DNA from: Pseudooceanicola antarcticus
GTDB taxonomy: Bacteria > Pseudomonadota > Alphaproteobacteria > Rhodobacterales > Rhodobacteraceae
Reading direction: 5' to 3'
Length of the DNA stretch: 64,000 bases
Assembly: GCF_900215355.1 (NCBI RefSeq)
Contig: NZ_OBEA01000001.1
Coordinates: 744,001 to 808,000 of the forward strand
A program made the position numbers and the translations under genes. Shown here one piece after another: positions 35,949 to 43,411 of this stretch. Below the pieces are notes generated by a model. It was not told the DNA's origin, did not search any database, and saw only the letters and a program-made list of their open reading frames with translations. Every line of letters starts with the position of its first letter. Positions within the stretch are counted from its first letter, which is position 1.

Positions 35949-36272
35949 ATGCCCAAGGAAGAATGGGGCACGAAGCGCGTATGCCCGACGACCGGCAAGC
36001 GGTTCTACGATCTGAACAAGAATCCGATCGTCAGCCCCTACACCGGCGAGATCGTCGAAGTCGAGACCGGCAAGAGCCGCATGATCGCTGCCGACGCCGA
36101 AGACGCCGCCTCGAAGAAGGCCACCACCCGCGAGAACGCCTCGGGGGATGACGTGCTGGAAGACGATGTCGACGTGGATCTGGATGATGATCTGCTGGAT
36201 GACGACGACGATGACGACAACGTCTCGCTCGATGACCTGGCCGACGTGCCCGGCGACGACGACGAAAGCTGA
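35949..36272 (+). CDS. TIGR02300 family protein with poly-aspartate tail
   Basis: A 107-residue protein. The first 40 residues (WGTKRVCPTTGKRFYDLNKN, then PIVSPYTGEIV) form the TIGR02300 signature, with one cysteine in a zinc-ribbon-like setting. The rest is a low-complexity acidic tail, with about half Asp between residues 65 and 107. Function is unknown; such tails often bind cations or mimic nucleic acid. AAGGA precedes the ATG. Its place just before tRNA-Ala is a common Rhodobacterales order. Confidence 0.9.
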   Translation: MPKEEWGTKRVCPTTGKRFYDLNKNPIVSPYTGEIVEVETGKSRMIAADAEDAASKKATTRENASGDDVLEDDVDVDLDDDLLDDDDDDDNVSLDDLADVPGDDDES

Positions 36273-36384
36273 TCCGGTGGCCCCATGGGGCCCCGGCCGA
36301 CCCTCTCGCAGGGTCACTTCCGGACAGGGAAAACGGGCGCAAACGGCCCTGTCAGGAAAAAAACTCGAGGCGCGATTTTTTCGC

Positions 36385-36413
36385 TTGATCCCGCCTCGGG
36401 CTTCCCATAGATA
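36385..36413 (+). promoter_or_regulatory. likely tRNA-Ala promoter
   Basis: TTGATC and TAGATA are separated by exactly 17 bases, a good sigma-70-type match for this group, and end about 32 bases before the mature tRNA 5' end. Upstream is a T-run and the palindrome GACAGGG/CCCTGTC (36323-36353), which lacks a proper T-tail on the plus strand. Confidence 0.55.
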
Positions 36414-36445
36414 GCGCCGCACAGGGTCGAACGACCTTGTGGAAT

Positions 36446-36521
36446 GGGGCCTTAGCTCAGCTGGGAGAGCGCCTGCATGGCATGCAGGAGGTCAGCGGTT
36501 CGATCCCGCTAGGCTCCACCA
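36446..36521 (+). tRNA. tRNA-Ala (anticodon GGC)
   Basis: A 76-base tRNA with encoded CCA. The acceptor stem GGGGCCT/AGGCTCC pairs with one G-T; the D-arm AGCTCAGCTGGGAGAGC, the anticodon stem CCTGC/GCAGG with loop ATGGCAT (anticodon GGC, reading GCC and GCU alanine codons) and the T-arm with GGTTCGATCC are all regular. Confidence 0.97.
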
Positions 36522-36850
36522 AATCCCCCTCAGACCTGAATAAATCAGACTGACACCACCGGGGATGGTGGCTTTGCCACGTCCCGAGGGGATGTTCCGC
36601 TTGGGCGCTGCCGTTGAGATGCAGACGGCGGGCCATGCGGCAATCGTTACCCGACTTAGCGAAATCTTAATTAGTTGTTAATCAATCCTGCAGATGCTCC
36701 CGGGGCGGGTTGCGTCAGGCTGGGTGGTGCGGGCCCGCGACAAGGTTTCATGTAGGGCCACCCTGGCCCGGACGGGATTGCGATGCGGGCATTGGGGAAA
36801 GGCAGCGGCACGGTCGCCGGACCGGAGCAAGAGGCAGGAGCGCGCCGCGC
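36522..36850. other. 329-base gap with CtrA-type box before the GGDEF-EAL gene
   Basis: No gene is visible. The first part holds small GC hairpins that may end the tRNA transcript (CCACCGGGGATGGTGG). The middle, AT-rich part contains the TTAA-N7-TTAA box. An in-frame TTG at 36710 would extend the downstream protein by 47 residues, but that stretch is Arg/Gly-rich and unlike the family. Confidence 0.7.
36667..36681 (+). promoter_or_regulatory. perfect CtrA binding box (TTAA-N7-TTAA)
   Basis: TTAA-TTAGTTG-TTAA matches the full CtrA consensus of alphaproteobacteria. It stands 170 bases before the GGDEF-EAL start in a locally AT-rich island, the usual setting for a CtrA-controlled promoter. CtrA governs motility, gene transfer agents and c-di-GMP genes in Rhodobacterales. 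Confidence 0.6.
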
Positions 36851-38779
36851 ATGACCTCTTTCGAGCTGCCCGACCTGATTCCCGCCGAGTCCGAGGGATC
36901 TGACGATGAGATTCGCCGCCTCAGCCGGGCGCTGCGCAACCTGGCGCTGCTGACCCAGAAGATGGTCGGTGCCAGCTCGGTCGTGCTCTACCTTGGCAGC
37001 GAGCGCGCAAGGCAGATGGATCTGCGCGACTGCATGATCGGCCAGTTTGAGGATGTCGGACCCTTGCAGGTCATGTCCCGCAACCTGCTGCGGGTCTACC
37101 AGGACGTGGCAGAGGGCGGCACCGTGCCGGTGGCCGCGCAGCCGATCTCGGTGGCGCGCATCGGGCGCAACCGGCGCCAGCAGGCCGCGGCGCGGGCGCT
37201 CTTCCTGAAGGACGGGACCTGTATCGGTGTGCTGGCCTTTTCGCTTGTTGACGACGAGACGGAAACGGCGACGGCGGTGATCGGGGGCTCGCGGCTGTCG
37301 CAGACGCTGGACATGCTGGGCACAACCGTCGAGTCGCTGCTGAACAGCCGCATGCGACAGATCGAGCTGCACCAGCAGCTGGCGGATCACCAGGCGCGGA
37401 TGCAGGGGCTGCTGCGTGTCAGCGAGGGCGATCCGCTGACCGGATTGTGCAATGTCGCCGCCTTTGCGAAATACAGCCGCCGGCTGCTCTCGGACCCGAT
37501 GAAACCCGGTCTGCTGGTGTTGCTGGATATCGACCACTTCAAGTCGATCAATGACCTCTACGGGCACCAGTTCGGTGACAAGTACCTGCGCAGTGTTGCC
37601 GGGGCGGTGCGCGATTGCGCCCCCGAGGGGGCCGTGGCCGGGCGGCTTGGCGGCGACGAATTCGGCATGGTGCTGCCGCTCGGCCCCGAGATGCAATGCA
37701 CGGAGGCCCTGCGCGACCTGCTGACCCGCTGCAACAACATGATCCTGCGCGCCACCGCCCTGCTCAACAAGCCTGACCTTGGGCGTGTCAGCATCGGCGC
37801 CGCGCGCTATCCCCAGGACGCGCGGGACTATGACGCGCTCTATAGCTGCGCCGACCTGGCGCTCTATGCCGCCAAGGCCAAGCGGCGCGGGGCAGCGCTG
37901 ATCTATTCCGAAGAGATCGGCAATCGCTACGACTACGCGGCCCTGGCCAAGAACCTGCGCGCGGCCTGCGACGAGGGGCAGGTGGTGCCCTACTTCCAGC
38001 CCATGGTCGACCTGCGCAGCGGGCGGCCACAGGTCTACGAGGTGCTCTGCCGCTGGAACAACCCGCGCCATGGGCTGATGGCACCCGAGAGCTTCCCTTC
38101 GGTCTTCACCGATCACGAGCTGGCCACCCACCTGACCCGCCACATGGCGCGCGAGTCCTTCGCCGAATTCGGAAACGCCTGGCCGCAGATGGCGCCGGGC
38201 ACCAAGCTGTCGCTCAACCTGACCTATTTCGACCTGATGGACCGGGAATTCGTCTTCGATCTGCAGGTCATGCTGAACGAGAACGGGCTGGACTGGTCCG
38301 ACCTGGTGGTCGAGGTGCAGGAGACCGTGGTCATGGATGGTGCCAACGGGCAGGTCTTCCGCTCGCTCACCGAGATGCGCCACCGCGGTGCCGAGATCGC
38401 GCTGGATGACTTTGGCACCGGCTATGGGGGGTTGAAGCACCTGCGGACCTGGCCGGTGGACATGCTGAAAATCGACCGATCCTTCGTGCAGATGATCTGC
38501 CTCAACCACCGCGACCGGGCCATCGTCGGCTCTATCCTGCAGTTGTCGCAAGAGCTTGGCTTCCGCGTGGTGGCCGAAGGGGTCGAAAGCGAGGAACAGG
38601 CGCAGCTGCTGCTCGAGATGGGGTGTGACCTGGGGCAGGGCTATGGCTTCGGGCGCCCGATGCGCGCCGGGGTGATCTTCGGCGCAGAGGCCGCGGCCTC
38701 ACCCGATGCGGCGGCGGAGGGGGGCGCAGAGCGCATCCTGCTGCCCATGGGTGGCGACGCGGCCCGGCGGCAGGGCTAA
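36851..38779 (+). CDS. GGDEF-EAL bifunctional c-di-GMP protein
   Basis: The 642-residue product has an N-terminal GAF-like sensory region (about 20-185), a GGDEF domain with an intact RLGGDEFG motif (267-271), and an EAL domain beginning YEVLCRW (Glu397) with the further catalytic blocks LSLNLTYFD, VEVQE, LDDFGTGYG, MLKIDRSF and EGVESEEQ. Both cyclase and phosphodiesterase sites look intact; no RxxD inhibitory site precedes GGDEF. No membrane segment is seen. It should make or break c-di-GMP in response to a cytosolic signal. A CtrA box lies upstream. The stop codon overlaps that of the convergent kinase gene. Confidence 0.93.
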   Translation: MTSFELPDLIPAESEGSDDEIRRLSRALRNLALLTQKMVGASSVVLYLGSERARQMDLRDCMIGQFEDVGPLQVMSRNLLRVYQDVAEGGTVPVAAQPISVARIGRNRRQQAAARALFLKDGTCIGVLAFSLVDDETETATAVIGGSRLSQTLDMLGTTVESLLNSRMRQIELHQQLADHQARMQGLLRVSEGDPLTGLCNVAAFAKYSRRLLSDPMKPGLLVLLDIDHFKSINDLYGHQFGDKYLRSVAGAVRDCAPEGAVAGRLGGDEFGMVLPLGPEMQCTEALRDLLTRCNNMILRATALLNKPDLGRVSIGAARYPQDARDYDALYSCADLALYAAKAKRRGAALIYSEEIGNRYDYAALAKNLRAACDEGQVVPYFQPMVDLRSGRPQVYEVLCRWNNPRHGLMAPESFPSVFTDHELATHLTRHMARESFAEFGNAWPQMAPGTKLSLNLTYFDLMDREFVFDLQVMLNENGLDWSDLVVEVQETVVMDGANGQVFRSLTEMRHRGAEIALDDFGTGYGGLKHLRTWPVDMLKIDRSFVQMICLNHRDRAIVGSILQLSQELGFRVVAEGVESEEQAQLLLEMGCDLGQGYGFGRPMRAGVIFGAEAAASPDAAAEGGAERILLPMGGDAARRQG

Positions 38780-40323
38780 CGCCCTCCGTGTCCCTTGCGG
38801 CCGTCCTGGGGCCCTGGGGCGAGGCTTAGGGCGATGGTATTGGCCATGGTCCGCGCCGAGACGGGTTTGCGCAGGAAGGCACCGGGCACGTAGTCGCCGG
38901 GGTAGGCGCTTGGCGCGGCGTAGCCCGAGACATAGATCACCCGCAGCTCCGGCACGAGCCCGCGCAGATGCTGCGCCAGCTGGTGGCCGTTCATTGGTCC
39001 CGGCAGGACGATATCGGTGATCAGCAGATCCGGAGGCCGGGCGGCCACCGCCGCCTGGGCGGGCTCTGCGCTGGTCGCCAGGTTGACCTCTGCGCCGAGC
39101 GCCCGCAGGGCCTGGGTCAGGACTTCTCCGAAGAGGGGGTCATCCTCGACGATGAGCAGCCTGGCCCCCGTCAGGTCGATCTGCTCTTCCTCCGCCTGCT
39201 CTGCCTGGGCCTCTGGGCTGGACGGGTCCTGGCGGGAGATCTGCGGCAGGGTCATCGAGACCCTTGTTCCGTTGCCGGGCGTGCTGTCGATGGCGATCTC
39301 CCCGCCCGAGACCTCGGCGAAGTTGGCCACCATGGAAAGCCCCAGCCCGCTGCCGCCGTCCTGATGCCTCGTGCTGAAGAAGGGTTCGGCGGCGCGCGCC
39401 AGCACCGCGGGTTCCATCCCCGGCCCGTCATCCTCGACCCAGAGGGTGATCCGGTCCCCTTCACCATCCGCGCCGAGACTGATGCGCCCTTCGCTGGCGC
39501 TGCTGTCCAGGATTGCATTCTGGGCGTTGATCGCAAGGTTCAGAAAGGCGCTCTCGAGCGCCCCCAGGTCCGAGATGATCCACAGATCGGGGCTCTCCAG
39601 CACCAGCTCGATGCGGATATGCGCAGGGATGGTTCTGCGCATCAGCTCGCGCAGGGACGAGAGGAAGGGGCCAAGCTCGATGCGGGTGACCTGCCCATCC
39701 TCGCGCCGGGCGATTGAGAGCAGGTGGTCGACCAGCGTCGTCCCCCTGTCACAGGCCGATTGGATCGCGCTGACCGCAGTCCTGGCCCTGGTATCTTCCA
39801 GCCAGAGGGTGTCGGCAGAGAGACGGATCACCCCCAGCAGGTTGGACATGTCATGGGCGATGCCCCCCGACATCTGGCCGATGGATTCCAGCCGGTTCGC
39901 GTGGTCGCTGCTGCGCCGCAGGTGCAGGCGTGCGGAACCGTCCTCGACGTGGATCATCTGCCAGCCGGGCCACCTGGGCAGGCGGGTGCGGGTGAAGCGC
40001 CAGACCGCCTCGCCCCCCTCGGCGTCGATCAGGGCCGAAAAGGCCTCGGTCAGTTCCGGGTCAGCGCGCAGTCTGGCCAGCGGGCGATCCGAGGGACGCA
40101 GGATGCGGCGGTCTCCGGGGTCGTGGAAGGGGGCGTCGTAGAGCCAGGCGGCCAGGCTGTCACTGCCCCCGGCAAGGTCGCGCGCCGCGCGGTTGCCGAA
40201 GGCCGGCTGGCCATAGGGGTCGATGATGAAGACCGCGGTTTCCAGGCCGTCGAGGATGCGCAACTGGCGGCGGGGCAGGGGTCTGCGCGCGGTCAGCCGG
40301 CGCAGCAGGGCGCGCAGAGACAT
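38776..40323 (-). CDS. hybrid sensor histidine kinase with C-terminal receiver
   Basis: A 515-residue protein: basic N-terminus, a PAS-like domain at about 20-130 (LRILDGLETAVFIIDPYGQP), HisKA with GGIAHDMSNLLG (His157), HATPase with NLAINAQNAIL, VEDDGPGM and GSGLGLSMV, then a receiver with Asp437 in ITDIVLPG and the Lys in FLRKPVS. The H-box type (GGIAHDxxNLL) is that of kinases that often phosphorylate their own receiver. No membrane segment is seen. The lone receiver gene 40 bases upstream on the same strand is the likely partner. Confidence 0.92.
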   Translation of the reverse strand: MSLRALLRRLTARRPLPRRQLRILDGLETAVFIIDPYGQPAFGNRAARDLAGGSDSLAAWLYDAPFHDPGDRRILRPSDRPLARLRADPELTEAFSALIDAEGGEAVWRFTRTRLPRWPGWQMIHVEDGSARLHLRRSSDHANRLESIGQMSGGIAHDMSNLLGVIRLSADTLWLEDTRARTAVSAIQSACDRGTTLVDHLLSIARREDGQVTRIELGPFLSSLRELMRRTIPAHIRIELVLESPDLWIISDLGALESAFLNLAINAQNAILDSSASEGRISLGADGEGDRITLWVEDDGPGMEPAVLARAAEPFFSTRHQDGGSGLGLSMVANFAEVSGGEIAIDSTPGNGTRVSMTLPQISRQDPSSPEAQAEQAEEEQIDLTGARLLIVEDDPLFGEVLTQALRALGAEVNLATSAEPAQAAVAARPPDLLITDIVLPGPMNGHQLAQHLRGLVPELRVIYVSGYAAPSAYPGDYVPGAFLRKPVSARTMANTIALSLAPGPQDGRKGHGGR

Positions 40324-40363
40324 CAGCGCGACCCGTTCAAGTCAGCATGCGGGACCCCTTTCT

Positions 40364-40735
40364 TCATGATGTCCTCCGGCCATTGTTGCGGACGAGCCTG
40401 TCCAATTCGGCAAGAGACGCGGATTTCGATATCTTCGCCTTTGCCAGTCGCAACCCATCTTCAAGTATTGGGGAATTAAGGATTGTTGTCTTACCGGTAA
40501 TAATTACTACCGATACGTCAGGATCAATGTTCTTGACCGTATGTATGACGCTGATGGCCCCGCCGCCATTCATGAAAACGTCAAGAAAAACAATGTCGAA
40601 CACCCCGTCTGAAAGGGCTTCGACCGCCTCGGCACCGGTGCCGACGCCAACGACTTCATGGCCAAGCGCCGCCATCCCTTCCCGGAATGCGGAAAGGTAG
40701 TCGGGATCATCGTCTGCAATAAGTATACGTGCCAA
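40364..40735 (-). CDS. single-domain response regulator (CheY-like)
   Basis: A 123-residue stand-alone receiver: acidic pocket ADDDPDY, phospho-acceptor Asp52 in FLDVFM, Thr80 in IITGKT and Lys104 in KISKSAS. It has no output domain, so it acts by protein contact or in a phosphorelay, probably with the kinase encoded just downstream on the same strand. Its GC content is visibly lower than that of its neighbours (around half in places). It is divergent from the CheB/CheR gene with 87 bases between starts. Confidence 0.9.
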   Translation of the reverse strand: MARILIADDDPDYLSAFREGMAALGHEVVGVGTGAEAVEALSDGVFDIVFLDVFMNGGGAISVIHTVKNIDPDVSVVIITGKTTILNSPILEDGLRLAKAKISKSASLAELDRLVRNNGRRTS

Positions 40736-40822
40736 TTTGTCCCCCCGATTTCTCGTGTGATGGTTGCATTGAAAGCTTAATCAGAATTAAATGCCAATTG
40801 GAACACGGGTAGGCGAGTGATA

Positions 40823-43411
40823 ATGGGAGAGAGTGAACCCAGCGGCGAAACCGGCGGCATGCCGCTTGTTGCCATCGGAGCCTCTGCGGGCGGGCTCGAC
40901 CCTCTCGAAACCTTCTTCGACTTCGCGCCGCGCAATGAAGGCTGGTGCTATGTCGTGATCCAGCACCTCTCTCCCGACTACCGCTCGATGATGGACGAGC
41001 TCCTGGCCCGGCGCTCGTCGATGCCGATCCTGCATGTGGACGACGGGATGATACCCGAGCCGAACACGATCTACCTCAATCGCCCCAATGTGCAGGTCGA
41101 GCTGGTCGGGCGGAAGTTCAAGGTCACCCGGTTCGAGCCCGACGCGGCGCTGCCGCATCTGCCCATCGACGCTTTCCTGAAGTCCCTGTCGCAGAATTCG
41201 GTGGTGCAAAGCTGCGCGGTGATCCTGTCTGGCTCCGGCTCGGACGGGACACGCGGGGCGCAGGCGATGCGCACCGCTGGCCGTTCGGTCTTCGTGCAAT
41301 CCCCGCAGGAGGCCGCCTTTGCCTCGATGCCGCGCTCGGCGCTGACCGTGGGAGCGGCGGACCGCGTGCTGTCAGTGGCGGATATCCCGACCGCGGTGCG
41401 CGAAATGCTCAGCGGTATCAAACACGAGCGGGCAGAGGACGAGAGCGCCCCTGATGTGCAGGCCGTCGTCTCGTTGTTGCAGCGCCATCACCAGGTGGAT
41501 TTCTCGGCCTACAAGTCTCCGAACGTGCATCGCCGGATCGAGCGGCGCCAGCACTTGCGCGGGATCTCTCGCATGGCCGAATACTTCGAGCTGCTGGAGC
41601 AAAGTCCCACTGCGCTGGAAGAGCTCTACCACGATCTGCTGATCGGGGTGACCGAGTTCTACCGCGATCGCGATTCCTTCCGGAAGCTGCGCGAGCACGT
41701 GCTGGAGCCCCTGGTGGCGCGCACCAGAGAGGACAGCTCGCTGCGCATCTGGGTGCCCGGCTGCGCCTCCGGAGAAGAGGCCTATACGATCGCCATCGAG
41801 CTTTCCGAGGTGCTGCGCGAGGCGGGGATCGACCGCAAGTTTCGCATCATCGCCACCGATCTGCATCGCGGCTCGATCGAGCGCGCCTCGATGGGGATCT
41901 ACTCGGCCCAGTCGATGGAGAAGATCGACCCGGTGCTGCGTGACCGCTACTTCAACAAGGTCGACGACCACTACGTGATCGACCCGGTGCTGCGGCAGAA
42001 GCTGATCTTCTCGATACACGATGTGCTCAGCGATCCGCCGTTCTTGCAGATCGACCTGATTACATGCCGCAACCTGTTGATATACCTTAATGAAGAGGCG
42101 CAGATCCGGGTGATCTCCATGTTCCTCTTCGGCCTGCGGCAGAATGGCTTCCTGATGCTTGGCCCATCAGAGAGCCTTGGCCGTTTCGTCAGTGATTTTG
42201 AGCAGTTGAACGGGCGATGGCGCATCTATCGCAACACCTCGAAGCGGTCCTCCCACGATCGTTTCCTTTCGGTTGGTGCCCGCCCGAAATTTACCAGGAA
42301 CGACTTGGACATGCCTGATTCCCGCCGTCTTGCCGTCCCCGCGATGCGCCCCTCCATCCCGCGGCCGCATCAGGCCCTGCATGCCGACCGCGAGCGCCTG
42401 GTGCGCACCTATGACAGCCTGCTCAAGCGCTATGCGCCAAGCTCCATCATCATCACGGCCGAGGGCGGGGTCCTGGCCTGGTTCGGGATCGCGGCCACCT
42501 ATATCGACACGCTGAACAACCTGGCGGACTGGACGGTCGAAGAGATCGTCCATCCCGATCTTCATTTCGTCATCAACGTCGGCATCGAGCGCCTGCGCAA
42601 GGGCGAGGAGGGCGAATACCTGCGCCAGGTCCAGGTCAATGTCGTCGAGGGCGAGACCCACAACCTGGCGGTCAAGATGGAAGCGCTGCAGTCGAAGGGC
42701 CAGTTCCACTGCATCCTGGTCGGGCTGACGCGGGTGGAGGCCGATGGCTCGCTTCCTGGTGACGAGACCGGCACGGGCACCCTCCCGCTGGCCGTCGATG
42801 ACGAGACCATGCTCAGCCGGCGCATCCAGGAGCTGGAGCGTGATCTGCGCCTGACCGAAGAGACCCTGCAACATGTGACCGAGCGGCTGGAGGCCAGCGG
42901 CGAAGAGCTTCAGGCCTCCAACGAGGAGCTTCAGGCTTCCAACGAGGAACTCCAGGCCTCGAACGAGGAGTTGCAGAGCTCGAACGAAGAGCTGCACGCG
43001 GTGAACGAGGAACTTGTGTCGGTCTCGGCGGAGCACGAGCGCAAGATCGAGATGCTCTCGGAACTGAGCCGCGACATGGAGCTGGTGCTGGGCTTCATGA
43101 AGCTGGGGGTGATCGTGCTGGACGAGGGGCTGCGCATTCGCCGCTTCTCGCGCCTGATCGGAGAGGTCTTCCACATGGAAGAGCACGATGTCGACCGCAG
43201 CCTTGGCGTGGTCGGCCCGCGCCCCGGCTTCGTCGACCTGGCCGAGCTGGCGCGAGAGGTGCTGGACAGCGACCGCTATGTCAGCCGCAGCGGCGACTAC
43301 GAAGGGGCCCGGCTGGAGATCCGCTGCTTCCCCTTCGACCGCATGCTGGATGGCCGCCAGCTGCGTGGCGTGCTGCTGATCTTCACCGGCGACGAGCTGT
43401 TCGCGGCCTAG
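40823..43411 (+). CDS. CheB/CheR fusion protein with PAS and coiled coil
   Basis: The 862-residue protein starts with a CheB methylesterase domain (about 10-190; IGASAGGLDPLE, VIQHLSPDYRSMM, ILSGSGSDGTRGA hold the Ser, His and Asp), then a CheR methyltransferase domain (about 205-475; SAM motif WVPGCASGEEAYTIAIEL), a PAS-like domain, a long coiled coil made of repeated NEELQAS units (about 670-735) and a final PAS domain. There is no CheB receiver. Such fusions are linked to signalling outside chemotaxis and are often found beside hybrid kinases. The ATG is preferred to a GTG two codons upstream. Its stop overlaps that of the convergent protease gene. Confidence 0.93.
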   Translation: MGESEPSGETGGMPLVAIGASAGGLDPLETFFDFAPRNEGWCYVVIQHLSPDYRSMMDELLARRSSMPILHVDDGMIPEPNTIYLNRPNVQVELVGRKFKVTRFEPDAALPHLPIDAFLKSLSQNSVVQSCAVILSGSGSDGTRGAQAMRTAGRSVFVQSPQEAAFASMPRSALTVGAADRVLSVADIPTAVREMLSGIKHERAEDESAPDVQAVVSLLQRHHQVDFSAYKSPNVHRRIERRQHLRGISRMAEYFELLEQSPTALEELYHDLLIGVTEFYRDRDSFRKLREHVLEPLVARTREDSSLRIWVPGCASGEEAYTIAIELSEVLREAGIDRKFRIIATDLHRGSIERASMGIYSAQSMEKIDPVLRDRYFNKVDDHYVIDPVLRQKLIFSIHDVLSDPPFLQIDLITCRNLLIYLNEEAQIRVISMFLFGLRQNGFLMLGPSESLGRFVSDFEQLNGRWRIYRNTSKRSSHDRFLSVGARPKFTRNDLDMPDSRRLAVPAMRPSIPRPHQALHADRERLVRTYDSLLKRYAPSSIIITAEGGVLAWFGIAATYIDTLNNLADWTVEEIVHPDLHFVINVGIERLRKGEEGEYLRQVQVNVVEGETHNLAVKMEALQSKGQFHCILVGLTRVEADGSLPGDETGTGTLPLAVDDETMLSRRIQELERDLRLTEETLQHVTERLEASGEELQASNEELQASNEELQASNEELQSSNEELHAVNEELVSVSAEHERKIEMLSELSRDMELVLGFMKLGVIVLDEGLRIRRFSRLIGEVFHMEEHDVDRSLGVVGPRPGFVDLAELAREVLDSDRYVSRSGDYEGARLEIRCFPFDRMLDGRQLRGVLLIFTGDELFAA

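Noticed and set aside
36323-36353. GACAGGG/CCCTGTC palindrome as terminator of the TIGR02300 gene
   Set aside because: The loop is 17 bases and it is followed by A, not T, on the plus strand.
40777-40790. TTAA-N6-TTAA upstream of the CheB/CheR gene as a second CtrA box
   Set aside because: The spacer is 6, not 7; the match is tempting but off-consensus and lies in an AT-rich patch where it can arise by chance.
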